A DNA stretch of 8,744 nucleotides from Flavobacteriaceae bacterium (GTDB taxonomy: Bacteria; Bacteroidota; Bacteroidia; Flavobacteriales; Flavobacteriaceae), in the NCBI GenBank assembly GCA_029247985.1, contig JAQWKF010000013.1:1-8744 (forward strand). Reading direction: 5' to 3'. The notes beneath the pieces were generated by a model. The model was given only the letters and a program-made list of their open reading frames with translations. It had not been told where the DNA came from and made no database searches. Positions 1-6,748 of this stretch are shown piece by piece; the stretch's first letter is position 1, and each line of letters opens with the position of its first letter. The position numbers and the translations under genes are program-made.

Positions 1-519
1 GCCTTTGGTTTTTTGCTTTTTGCCCTTTTGTTTTACACGCACAAATTACATACTGCAAAAATTATTTTTGAAATTACACAACAACAAGTTCCCAATTTCT
101 TTTTTGACCGATTTACCATATTTGCGTCTATCTTTTCAGCATTTTTATTGATTATCAATATTAAACAAATCAAATCCCAGTTGTTTGTGCAGACCATAGG
201 CTTACTAAGCCTGCTATTTCTTTTTTATCAAACCTCTTTGATGTGGTCTTTTTCAGTTTATTTTGTCCTTTGGCACAGTATACCATCGCTTAAAGATCAA
301 GCAGCTGTTTTGTACCCATACGATTCCAGTCCCATCCGATCTTATATTACATCGGCTATTCCGTACTGGCTTTTGTCCTTAATAGGGCTTATGGTTGCTG
401 TTTTATTGGTTGATAACAAAACCATTTCTATGACTTCCTTATTCTTTGCTTTTTTGGCTGCTATCACCATACCGCATGTTATTGCTATATTTCTGATGCA
501 TAAGAAGTATATTTCTTAA
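1..519 (+). CDS. blh: Brp/Blh-family beta-carotene 15,15'-dioxygenase, C-terminal part (5' end outside window)
   Basis: The reading frame is open from the first base, so the start lies upstream; 172 residues are visible. The protein is very hydrophobic, with membrane segments around residues 1-13, 37-54, 62-82, 118-138 and 144-166. Two short motifs mark the family: Tyr-Phe-Val-Leu-Trp-His-Ser at 87-93 and Ile-Pro-His-Val at 157-160 near the C-terminus. Known members are integral membrane, iron-dependent enzymes that cleave beta-carotene into two retinals, the chromophore of proteorhodopsins, and full members are usually about 270-320 residues, so roughly the last half is present. The family's histidines are thought to bind iron; H92 and H159 are the obvious candidates here. 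It ends 21 bases before ffh on the same strand. Family membership is inferred from motifs and hydrophobicity. Activity cannot be judged from a fragment, and another polytopic membrane protein remains possible. Confidence 0.75.
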   Translation, partial: AFGFLLFALLFYTHKLHTAKIIFEITQQQVPNFFFDRFTIFASIFSAFLLIINIKQIKSQLFVQTIGLLSLLFLFYQTSLMWSFSVYFVLWHSIPSLKDQAAVLYPYDSSPIRSYITSAIPYWLLSLIGLMVAVLLVDNKTISMTSLFFAFLAAITIPHVIAIFLMHKKYIS

Positions 520-524
520 TTTTG
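517..524 (+). promoter_or_regulatory. Candidate Bacteroidota -7 promoter element for the ffh operon
   Basis: TAATTTTG fits the Bacteroidota -7 consensus TAnnTTTG exactly and overlaps the stop codon of the upstream gene. Transcription would start near 528, giving a leader of about 13 bases before the ffh ATG at 541. No clean TTG lies at the expected -33 position; only CTG at 493-495, 21 bases upstream, comes close. The site could therefore be a weak internal promoter or chance in AT-rich DNA. Confidence 0.35.
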
Positions 525-540
525 CTTTTTAGCCTAATCC

Positions 541-1863
541 ATGTTTGAACAGTTTAGTAAACGCTTAGATGCCGCCTTAAAAACCCTTAAAGGGCATGGG
601 CGCATAACAGAAATTAATATAGCCGAAACCATGAAAGAAATTCGGCGTGCATTGCTAGATGCTGATGTTAATTTCAAAATAGCAAAATCTTTTACGCAGC
701 GTGTAAAAGAAAAAGCCATCGGTCAGAAGGTTTTGTCAGATTTGCACCCAGGACAGTTATTGATCAAAATCGTTCAAGATGAATTAACCGACCTGCTTGG
801 TGGGCAAAAGCAAGATATTTCTATTGCTGGTAAGCCTGCCGTAGTGCTAATGAGTGGTTTGCAGGGTTCTGGTAAAACAACCTGTTCAGCCAAACTCGCC
901 AAGCACCTCATGGAAAAACAATCCAAGCGTGTTTTATTGGTAGCGTGTGACATATACAGACCTGCTGCTATTGATCAATTAAAGATTTTGGGAGAACAAA
1001 TTGAAGTTGCTGTATTTGCAGAACCCGAAAATAAGAATCCTGTTGACATCGCCAAAAAAGCATTGCAACATGCCAAAGCAAATCAATATAATGTTGTAAT
1101 AATTGATACCGCAGGACGCTTGGCTGTGGATGAAGCATTAATGCAAGAGATTCACAACATTCACAAGGCAGTAAACCCTTCCGAAACACTATTCGTGGTT
1201 GATGCCATGATGGGTCAAGATGCCGTGAATACTGCTAAGGCATTCCATGACTTACTCCAATTTGATGGCGTTGTGCTTACTAAAATGGATGGCGATACTC
1301 GTGGTGGAGCTGCATTATCAATCAAATCGGTTGTAGACAAACCCATCAAGTTTATTGGTACAGGCGAAAAAGTAGATGCCTTGGATGTATTCCACCCTAA
1401 CAGGATGGCTGATCGTATTTTGGGTATGGGTGATGTTGTATCCCTTGTAGAGCGCGCTCAAGAACAAGTTGATGAAGAAGAAGCTAAGCGTATTGAAAAG
1501 AAAATTGCCAAGAATCAATTTGGCTATGACGACTTTTTAAGTCAGCTCAAACAAGTACAACGTATGGGCTCTATGAAAGATTTGGTAGGAATGATTCCAG
1601 GAGCTAGCAAGGCGCTTAACGGCGCAGAAATCGACGAGGATGCTTTTAAAGGAGTAGAAGCCTTAATTCAATCCATGACACCTAAGGAACGTCAACAGCC
1701 CAAGTTGTTGAATTACAGCCGTAAAAAGCGTATTGCCAAAGGAGCTGGACTTCAAATGGATGATATTAACAAGCTGGTCAAACAGTTTGAGCAAATGAGT
1801 AAGATGATGAAAATGATGCGTGGAGGTAAATCTTCCAAGCTAATGCAAATGTTTGGAAAATGA
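541..1863 (+). CDS. ffh: Signal recognition particle protein Ffh (SRP54 GTPase)
   Basis: Ffh binds the SRP RNA and the signal peptide of nascent inner-membrane proteins, then docks with FtsY at the membrane through paired GTPase domains. All three parts are visible in 440 residues, a normal family length. The helical N domain spans about 1-95, including the ALLDADVNFK stretch at 37-46. The G domain spans about 98-295, with the P-loop GLQGSGKTT at 106-114, DTAGR at 189-193, TKMDGDTRGG at 247-256 and GTGEK at 273-277. The methionine-rich M domain spans about 325-440, with the RNA-binding SRKKRIAKGAG segment at 393-403 and a Met-rich tail (KMMKMM). The ATG start gives the standard N-terminus. 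The stop overlaps the folD start (ATGA), so this gene heads an operon. Nothing is missing or unusual in the sequence. Confidence 0.98.
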   Translation: MFEQFSKRLDAALKTLKGHGRITEINIAETMKEIRRALLDADVNFKIAKSFTQRVKEKAIGQKVLSDLHPGQLLIKIVQDELTDLLGGQKQDISIAGKPAVVLMSGLQGSGKTTCSAKLAKHLMEKQSKRVLLVACDIYRPAAIDQLKILGEQIEVAVFAEPENKNPVDIAKKALQHAKANQYNVVIIDTAGRLAVDEALMQEIHNIHKAVNPSETLFVVDAMMGQDAVNTAKAFHDLLQFDGVVLTKMDGDTRGGAALSIKSVVDKPIKFIGTGEKVDALDVFHPNRMADRILGMGDVVSLVERAQEQVDEEEAKRIEKKIAKNQFGYDDFLSQLKQVQRMGSMKDLVGMIPGASKALNGAEIDEDAFKGVEALIQSMTPKERQQPKLLNYSRKKRIAKGAGLQMDDINKLVKQFEQMSKMMKMMRGGKSSKLMQMFGK

Positions 1864-2741
1864 GTATAATATTAGATGGAAAGACTACTTCAAATCAGAT
1901 TAAGGAAGAACTTTCGGTACAGGTAAAAGGAATTAAAGAAGCTGGAAAGCGACCACCACATTTGGCAGCTGTGCTTGTTGGTAACGATGGCGCAAGCCTT
2001 ACTTACGTAGGCAGTAAAGTCAGGTCATGTGAGCGTATAGGGTATGACTCAACCCTTATTAGGCTTGAGGACAACATATCCCAAGATGTACTTCTCGAGA
2101 CTATCGAAAAACTAAATAACGACCCCCTTCTTGATGGCTTTATTGTACAACTGCCGCTACCCAAGCACATTGATGAGGAAGTCGTGCTTCATGCCATTAA
2201 TCCAAATAAAGATGTTGATGGATTTCATCCAACCAATTTTGGTAAAATGGCATTGGGTATGGAAACTTTTATTCCTGCAACTCCTTTCGGAATCATGGAG
2301 CTCCTTAAGCGTTACAAGCTAGATATTAGCGGAAAACACGCTGTGGTCATTGGGCGCAGTCATATTGTAGGCAGACCGATGAGTATTTTACTTTCTGAAA
2401 AAGGGAATCCTGGAAATGCTACGGTCACCCTAACACACAGCAGAACACAAAACCTTGCCGCTATTACCAAGGAAGCAGACATTGTTGTTTCCGCATTGGG
2501 CGTACCTAATTTTTTAACCGCTGATATGGTTAAAGATGGCGCCATTATCATTGATGTTGGCATTACACGTGTTCCTGATGCTAATCATCCCAAAGGTTAC
2601 GTTATTGTTGGTGACGTTCACTATGATGCGGTAAAAGAAAAAGCGAGTCATATAACGCCTGTTCCTGGTGGGGTGGGTCCCATGACGATTGCTATGCTAT
2701 TGCAAAATACCATGTTGGCCTACCAACGTAATCAAGACTAA
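1860..2741 (+). CDS. folD: Bifunctional methylenetetrahydrofolate dehydrogenase / methenyltetrahydrofolate cyclohydrolase FolD
   Basis: FolD is a cytosolic enzyme that interconverts 5,10-methylene-, 5,10-methenyl- and 10-formyl-tetrahydrofolate, feeding purine and formyl-Met-tRNA synthesis. The sequence is complete at 293 residues. Active-site landmarks are Tyr49 and Lys53 in the YVGSK segment (Lys is the cyclohydrolase catalytic residue in the family), the VQLPLP motif at 96-101, KDVDGFHP at 117-124, PATPFG at 139-144, the Rossmann segment IGRSHIVGRP at 164-173 and the C-terminal PGGVGPMT at 269-276. PATPFG in place of the common PCTPxG is a usual Bacteroidota variant as far as I recall. The ATG at 1860 overlaps the ffh stop by 4 bases, and its own stop shares one base with the next start, so translation is probably coupled on both sides. 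Confidence 0.98.
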   Translation: MSIILDGKTTSNQIKEELSVQVKGIKEAGKRPPHLAAVLVGNDGASLTYVGSKVRSCERIGYDSTLIRLEDNISQDVLLETIEKLNNDPLLDGFIVQLPLPKHIDEEVVLHAINPNKDVDGFHPTNFGKMALGMETFIPATPFGIMELLKRYKLDISGKHAVVIGRSHIVGRPMSILLSEKGNPGNATVTLTHSRTQNLAAITKEADIVVSALGVPNFLTADMVKDGAIIIDVGITRVPDANHPKGYVIVGDVHYDAVKEKASHITPVPGGVGPMTIAMLLQNTMLAYQRNQD

Positions 2742-3370
2742 TGCAACCCGATCTTAAAAAAGCTGTTGAGGCTGGCCTTGCACTCCCTCTAATGGAAGCA
2801 TTCTACACCATTCAAGGAGAGGGCTATCACAAAGGCAGCGCTGCTTTTTTTATTCGTATTGGCGGTTGTGACGTGGGGTGTCACTGGTGTGATGTCAAGG
2901 AAAGCTGGGATGCCAATTTACACCCACCCACACGTATTGAAGAAATCGTTTCACAAGCCAAATCCTATGCAGATACAGTGGTGGTAACAGGTGGTGAACC
3001 CCTTATGTGGAACATGAATCCGCTTACGGAGGCACTACAAGCAGCTGGTATGAAAACCCATATTGAAACTTCTGGTGCCTATCCACTGTCTGGCAAATGG
3101 GACTGGATATGTCTGTCACCGAAGAAGCGTATGCTACCAAAGCCAGAAATATATACAGCAGCAGACGAGCTGAAAGTGATTGTATATAATAAAGACGACT
3201 TACGGTTTGCCGAAAAACAAGCTCTAGGAGTTGTCGATACGTGCAAATTATACCTACAGCCCGAGTGGAGTAGAAGAGATTCAGCCATTCCCCTTATAGT
3301 TACGCACGTATTGGAAAATCCAAAATGGATGGCGTCTTTGCAAACGCACAAATACCTTAAAATCCCGTAG
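2741..3370 (+). CDS. queE: 7-carboxy-7-deazaguanine synthase QueE (radical SAM)
   Basis: QueE converts 6-carboxy-5,6,7,8-tetrahydropterin to 7-carboxy-7-deazaguanine, the ring-contraction step on the way to preQ0, preQ1 and queuosine in tRNA. The 209-residue protein has the expected compact radical-SAM form. It shows FYTIQGEG at 21-28, the cluster-binding cysteines C43, C47 and C50 in CX3CX2C spacing (GCDVGCHWC), the SAM-binding TGGEP at 83-87, HIETSG at 107-112 and a typical C-terminal SLQTHKYLKIP. The canonical CX3CX2C spacing contrasts with the expanded CX14CX2C loop of some QueE enzymes. The ATG at 2741 shares one base with the folD stop (TAATG). The only other obvious family choice would be an unrelated small radical-SAM activase, which the YTIQGEG and C-terminal motifs argue against. 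Confidence 0.95.
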   Translation: MQPDLKKAVEAGLALPLMEAFYTIQGEGYHKGSAAFFIRIGGCDVGCHWCDVKESWDANLHPPTRIEEIVSQAKSYADTVVVTGGEPLMWNMNPLTEALQAAGMKTHIETSGAYPLSGKWDWICLSPKKRMLPKPEIYTAADELKVIVYNKDDLRFAEKQALGVVDTCKLYLQPEWSRRDSAIPLIVTHVLENPKWMASLQTHKYLKIP

Positions 3371-3861
3371 TGATAGATCTAGAGAAGCTACCCGACTATG
3401 CGGCCAAGGTTGCGCATGAAAATGCCAAGTATTTAAAAAAACTTAAGGGTCGAAAGCCCAAGCAGCTTGACAAGATCATGGGGGAATTGCACGACGAGGC
3501 TTTTCAAAAAATAGACTGTTTGTCCTGTGCCAACTGTTGCAAAACTGCCGGACCATTGTTTGTCCCATCTGACATCAAACGCATTAGTAAGCGCTTAAAG
3601 ATGCGCCCAACAGATTTTGAGTCAACCTACCTTAGGGTAGATGAAGATGGCGATAAAGTGCTGCAACAACTGCCTTGCCCTTTTTTGGGCGCAGATAACT
3701 ATTGCAGCATTTACGAAGACCGACCCAAGGCTTGTCGTGAGTTTCCTCATACCAACAGAGCAAAATTTCATCAAATAACCCAAATAACAGCAAAGAACGT
3801 TGCGGTTTGTCCAGCGGTCTATGCCATAGTGGAACGACTAAAAGTAGCTTTGCCACAATAA
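3370..3861 (+). CDS. YkgJ-family cysteine cluster protein (CxxCxxCC, putative Zn/Fe-chelating)
   Basis: This 163-residue soluble protein has eight cysteines in the family pattern: C50, C53, C56 and C57 (CLSCANCC), C103 in LPCPFLG, C112 in YCSIYEDRP, C122 in ACREFP and C147 in VCPAVY. Families with this CxxCxxCC signature are predicted to bind zinc or an iron-sulfur cluster, but the biochemical role is unknown to me. The N-terminal 45 residues are charged and helical. The start is taken as GTG at 3370. The frame is closed by a stop at 3358-3360, GTG shares one base with the queE stop (TAGTG), and the first ATG (Met37) would cut into the conserved-looking N-terminal helix. Its tight coupling to queE, a radical-SAM iron-sulfur enzyme, makes a role in cluster handling or RNA modification conceivable, but that is only inference. 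Confidence 0.9.
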   Translation: MIDLEKLPDYAAKVAHENAKYLKKLKGRKPKQLDKIMGELHDEAFQKIDCLSCANCCKTAGPLFVPSDIKRISKRLKMRPTDFESTYLRVDEDGDKVLQQLPCPFLGADNYCSIYEDRPKACREFPHTNRAKFHQITQITAKNVAVCPAVYAIVERLKVALPQ

Positions 3862-3890
3862 GTATTACATTTAACCTTTAATTCTAGACA

Positions 3891-5117
3891 GTGGGTTTTA
3901 CTTGGTTTATCGCAAAACGCATCATTGGAAATCGAAAGCACAATCGTAGTGTTTCTGGACCCATAATTTCCATTGGAATCATTGCCATTGCTTTGGGTGT
4001 GATCACGATGCTCATTGCACTAGGCACAGGCGTTGGGCTTAAAAACAAAATTGGAGACAAAGTAGCAACCTTTAGCGGCCACGTGCGTGTAACTGCCCTT
4101 GCCAATAGCCAGTATCAAGAAACCTTGAAGCCACTTGATAATGCGATTACTTATTATGACCAACTGCAAAAATTACCTAATACAGCTGCGGTTCAATCAG
4201 TTGCCTATGCACCAGGCGTTATTTTGAACAATACCGCATTTGACGGCATCGTTTTTAAGGGCATTGATGAAAACGTTAACACCAACTTCTTTTCTTTTTT
4301 TGGAATGTCTGAATCTATTGCCTTACCAACTAAAAATGAAATATGGATTTCGACAGAGTTGGCAAAAAAACTATCCTTAAAAATTGGGGATAGGGTACCG
4401 CTTTACTTTGCTTCCTCTCAGACAACTATGCCCAAACGCAGAAGCTGTACCATTAAAGGCTTATTTAACACAGGTTTTGCTGACTATGACAATACTTACG
4501 TTTTTGGTCATTTGGATATTGTTCGTTCATTATATGGGTGGGATGAGAATCAAGTAGGTGCTTTTGAGATTTTCCTTCACGATGACCATAATTTGGATCT
4601 TGATACGAATACCATTTATGATAGTATTGATGCCCTTGTAGATGTACAACACATTGAAGAGCAGTTCCCAGAAATTTTCAATTGGATTAGATTGTTCGGC
4701 ACAAACATATCTCTGATCATTATCATCATGATAGTCGTTGGAGGCGTTAACATGATTACGGCACTTTTAGTACTTATTCTGGAGCAGACACAGCTCATTG
4801 GGATAACGCGTGTTTTGGGTGCTAAAGTGAGCTCCTTGCAGCAACTTTTTCTTATACAAGGTGCTTATTTGATTGGAGTTGGGCTCATTTGGGGTAATTT
4901 GATTGGGTTGGGTTTGTTGTTCATTCAGCACCAGACTGGCTTTATTTCCCTTGATCCAAGTACCTATTACGTAGAAAAAGTGCCCATCTATATGGATGTT
5001 AGTACGGTATTATGGCTCAACGGGTTAACATTAGCTGTATGCATGGTACTTTTGATATTGCCTTCTTTCATTATTTCACGCATACCTCCCACGCAAGTAC
5101 TCAAAATCAATCCTTAG
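3891..5117 (+). CDS. ABC transporter permease, FtsX / LolC-LolE type
   Basis: The protein has 408 residues in the MacB/LolCE layout. A short cytoplasmic N-terminus (with AKRIIGNRK) is followed by TM1 at about 24-46, then a large periplasmic domain at about 47-270. Three C-terminal helices follow at about 273-296, 322-345 and 373-393. The loop after TM2 carries LEQTQLIGITRVLGA (297-311), the FtsX-family cytoplasmic coupling segment that contacts the ATPase. LolC/LolE members work with the ATPase LolD to release lipoproteins from the inner membrane; others export different substrates, so the substrate is uncertain. The start is GTG at 3891. A stop sits just upstream in frame (3885-3887), and no earlier start exists. 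It follows the cysteine-cluster gene by 29 bases and may be read through from ffh. No ATPase or periplasmic partner is adjacent. Confidence 0.9.
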   Translation: MGFTWFIAKRIIGNRKHNRSVSGPIISIGIIAIALGVITMLIALGTGVGLKNKIGDKVATFSGHVRVTALANSQYQETLKPLDNAITYYDQLQKLPNTAAVQSVAYAPGVILNNTAFDGIVFKGIDENVNTNFFSFFGMSESIALPTKNEIWISTELAKKLSLKIGDRVPLYFASSQTTMPKRRSCTIKGLFNTGFADYDNTYVFGHLDIVRSLYGWDENQVGAFEIFLHDDHNLDLDTNTIYDSIDALVDVQHIEEQFPEIFNWIRLFGTNISLIIIIMIVVGGVNMITALLVLILEQTQLIGITRVLGAKVSSLQQLFLIQGAYLIGVGLIWGNLIGLGLLFIQHQTGFISLDPSTYYVEKVPIYMDVSTVLWLNGLTLAVCMVLLILPSFIISRIPPTQVLKINP

Positions 5118-5120
5118 ACA

Positions 5121-5151
5121 TTGGTTAGCGTATCTCCATTACGTACCTTTG
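5121..5151 (+). promoter_or_regulatory. Bacteroidota-type promoter (TTG-N20-TACCTTTG) for the cysteine synthase gene
   Basis: TACCTTTG at 5144-5151 matches TAnnTTTG at every fixed position, and a TTG at 5121-5123 lies 20 bases upstream, within the known -33/-7 spacing. It fills the 38-base gap before the ATG at 5156. The predicted transcription start is about 5155, one base before the start codon, so the message would have essentially no 5' leader. Confidence 0.55.
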
Positions 5152-5155
5152 CCAG

Positions 5156-6133
5156 ATGCAATACATAGACAATATTCTAGGTGCTATTGGGAATACACCG
5201 CTTATTAAGTTAAATAAAATTACTTCCGAAGTAGATGCTTTAGTGTTGGCCAAAGTGGAGTTTTTCAACCCCGGAAATTCTGTTAAAGATCGCATGGCTT
5301 TGAAAATGGTTGAAGATGCTGAGGCAGATGGTCGTCTTAAACCTGGCGGTACCATAGTTGAAGGTACTTCAGGAAATACAGGTATGGGATTGGCGCTTGC
5401 TGCTATTATTAAGGGCTACAAGCTGATTTGTGTCTCCACAGATAAGCAGTCCAAAGAAAAGTTTGATATACTACGAGCTGTTGGGGCAGAGGTCATCGTG
5501 TGCCCTACGGATGTTGCACCAGAAGACCCACGTTCTTATTATTCGACCTCTAAGCGCATAGGTGAAGAAACCCCAAACGCTTGGTATGTAAACCAATACG
5601 ACAACCCTTCCAATGCCGTGGCACATTACGAGCAAACAGGCCCTGAAATTTGGAAACAGACAGAAGGAAAAATCACGCACTTTGTGGTGGGTGTGGGTAC
5701 GGGTGGAACCATTTCGGGTGTTGGCAAATACCTAAAAGAGCAAAACCCTGACATTAAAATATGGGGGATAGACACCTATGGCTCTGTTTTTAAAAAATAT
5801 CACGAAACGGGCATTTTTGACGAAAAGGAAATTTACCCTTACATCACTGAGGGAATTGGCGAAGATATATTGCCAGAAAATGTAGACTTTGATATTATTG
5901 ATGGCTTTGAAAAAGTCACCGACAAAGACGCTGCTGTTTATACACGTAAGCTAGCACGTGAGGAAGGCATTTTTGCCGGTAACTCTTGTGGCGCTGCAGT
6001 TAAAGGAGTGCTGCAACTCAAAAAACACTTTGGTCCAAACGACGTGGTTGTAGTCCTGCTGCACGACTCAGGAAGTCGTTATGTAGGCAAGATGTACAAC
6101 GACGAATGGATGCAGGAAAAGGGCTTTTTGTAA
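5156..6133 (+). CDS. PLP-dependent cysteine synthase / cystathionine beta-synthase family protein
   Basis: This is a cytosolic fold-type II PLP enzyme of 325 residues. It shows IGNTPLIKLN (11-20), the Schiff-base lysine K44 in NSVKDR, the substrate/phosphate loop EGTSGNTGMGLA (69-80), the PLP-phosphate loop GVGTGGTISG (179-188), the EGIGED segment (232-237), GNSCGAA (275-281) and HDSGSRYVGKMYNDEWM (303-319). The last segment resembles cystathionine beta-synthases more than the classic CysK/CysM ending, but no regulatory CBS domains follow. The enzyme may therefore use O-acetylserine plus sulfide (cysteine synthesis) or serine plus homocysteine (cystathionine synthesis); the sequence alone does not settle this. 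The ATG at 5156 gives the standard family N-terminus. It seems to have its own promoter, and it ends 3 bases from the stop of the convergent gene. Confidence 0.93.
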   Translation: MQYIDNILGAIGNTPLIKLNKITSEVDALVLAKVEFFNPGNSVKDRMALKMVEDAEADGRLKPGGTIVEGTSGNTGMGLALAAIIKGYKLICVSTDKQSKEKFDILRAVGAEVIVCPTDVAPEDPRSYYSTSKRIGEETPNAWYVNQYDNPSNAVAHYEQTGPEIWKQTEGKITHFVVGVGTGGTISGVGKYLKEQNPDIKIWGIDTYGSVFKKYHETGIFDEKEIYPYITEGIGEDILPENVDFDIIDGFEKVTDKDAAVYTRKLAREEGIFAGNSCGAAVKGVLQLKKHFGPNDVVVVLLHDSGSRYVGKMYNDEWMQEKGFL

Positions 6134-6141
6134 GTCTTACA
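6129..6141. repeat. 13-base palindrome spanning the two convergent stop codons
   Basis: TGTAAGTCTTACA is a perfect inverted repeat around a single central base. It contains the TAA of the plus-strand gene (6131-6133) and the TAA of the minus-strand gene (6137-6139). As a hairpin it would have only about five base pairs and an awkward loop. On the plus strand a short T-run precedes it rather than follows it, so a role as a bidirectional terminator is doubtful. Confidence 0.3.
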
Positions 6142-6586
6142 TGCTAGCAAACGCTGCTCCAAACAGGAGAGTTATCAAGAGAAATAAGAAATAAATACTT
6201 AACATAACTGCTGTTAAAACCCCTGTTAACTTCCAATAGGATTTTAGGTTTTTCAATCCATCTTCAAGTAGTGTGCTATTCTGTTCATGCACGGCAGCTT
6301 TGATACGTATGGAAAAGCGATACAGATAAAGGCTAAGGAAAAAATAAATAATAGCTAAAACAAGGTAAAAAACAGTTACGGTTCCTGTCCCTATGGCACC
6401 TATGTCGCTTACACCATAACTGCTGTCCATCCCACTGAACATAGCGAGAATACTACTCAGGAACAGTGCTACAATTACAATAATTCCAGTGCCGATAAAA
6501 CCTAAAATGGCAAGAAAATGAGTCCATTTTCTAGCTTGGTTCAGGTAACTGATTCCTGTTGAAGTTAATTTTAATTCTGAATTCAT
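6137..6586 (-). CDS. Small integral membrane protein, DUF5362-like
   Basis: A 149-residue protein of unknown function. It has a short polar N-terminus with SYLNQARKWTHFLAILGFI (13-31), which resembles the start of DUF5362 proteins common in Bacteroidota. There are hydrophobic segments at about 23-50, 66-90 and 118-146, and the first may span the membrane or be a long kinked helix. Between the second and third is a charged cytoplasmic-looking loop (91-117) with RIKAAVHEQNSTLLEDGLKN. No catalytic motif is seen. The ATG at 6584-6586 is the natural start. The gene lies 162 bases beyond the end of the next minus-strand gene upstream and is convergent with the cysteine synthase gene, so it is probably transcribed on its own or by weak read-through. 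The DUF assignment is from memory of the N-terminal pattern and is moderately sure. Confidence 0.75.
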   Translation of the reverse strand: MNSELKLTSTGISYLNQARKWTHFLAILGFIGTGIIVIVALFLSSILAMFSGMDSSYGVSDIGAIGTGTVTVFYLVLAIIYFFLSLYLYRFSIRIKAAVHEQNSTLLEDGLKNLKSYWKLTGVLTAVMLSIYFLFLLITLLFGAAFASM

Positions 6587-6748
6587 AATAAGAGATTAAA
6601 AGGTTAATGTTTGAATGGCTGCTATTGAGGCAGCAAGGAACACACCAAATAAGCCCGTATAATATTTATGGAAATAAAATTAAAGAACAGATTTGGGGAA
6701 TTGTTCTAAACTAAATTAGTAAAAATTTATTTAACATTACTGCAGGTC
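6587..6748. other. Intergenic gap between two minus-strand membrane-protein genes
   Basis: This 162-base AT-rich stretch holds the 3' flank of the four-helix protein gene and the upstream region of the DUF5362-like gene. It has no credible ORF and no exact TAnnTTTG on the minus strand. A 5-bp inverted repeat (GCTGC at 6618-6622, GCAGC at 6630-6634) has a 7-base loop but no T-run, so I do not call it a terminator. Confidence 0.5.

Noticed and set aside
968..1189. Antisense ORFs inside ffh, and similar ones inside folD, queE, the cysteine cluster gene, the permease and the cysteine synthase
   Set aside because: All lie within strongly supported genes on the opposite strand or in another frame, have no recognisable motifs and look like by-products of the real coding sequence.
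2131..2322. A second plus-strand ORF inside folD
   Set aside because: It runs in another frame through FolD's conserved VQLPLP and KDVDGFHP region, and its translation shows no independent motif.
6618..6634. GCTGC-N7-GCAGC inverted repeat as a rho-independent terminator of the four-helix protein gene
   Set aside because: The stem is only five base pairs, no T-run follows on either strand, and such repeats are expected by chance.
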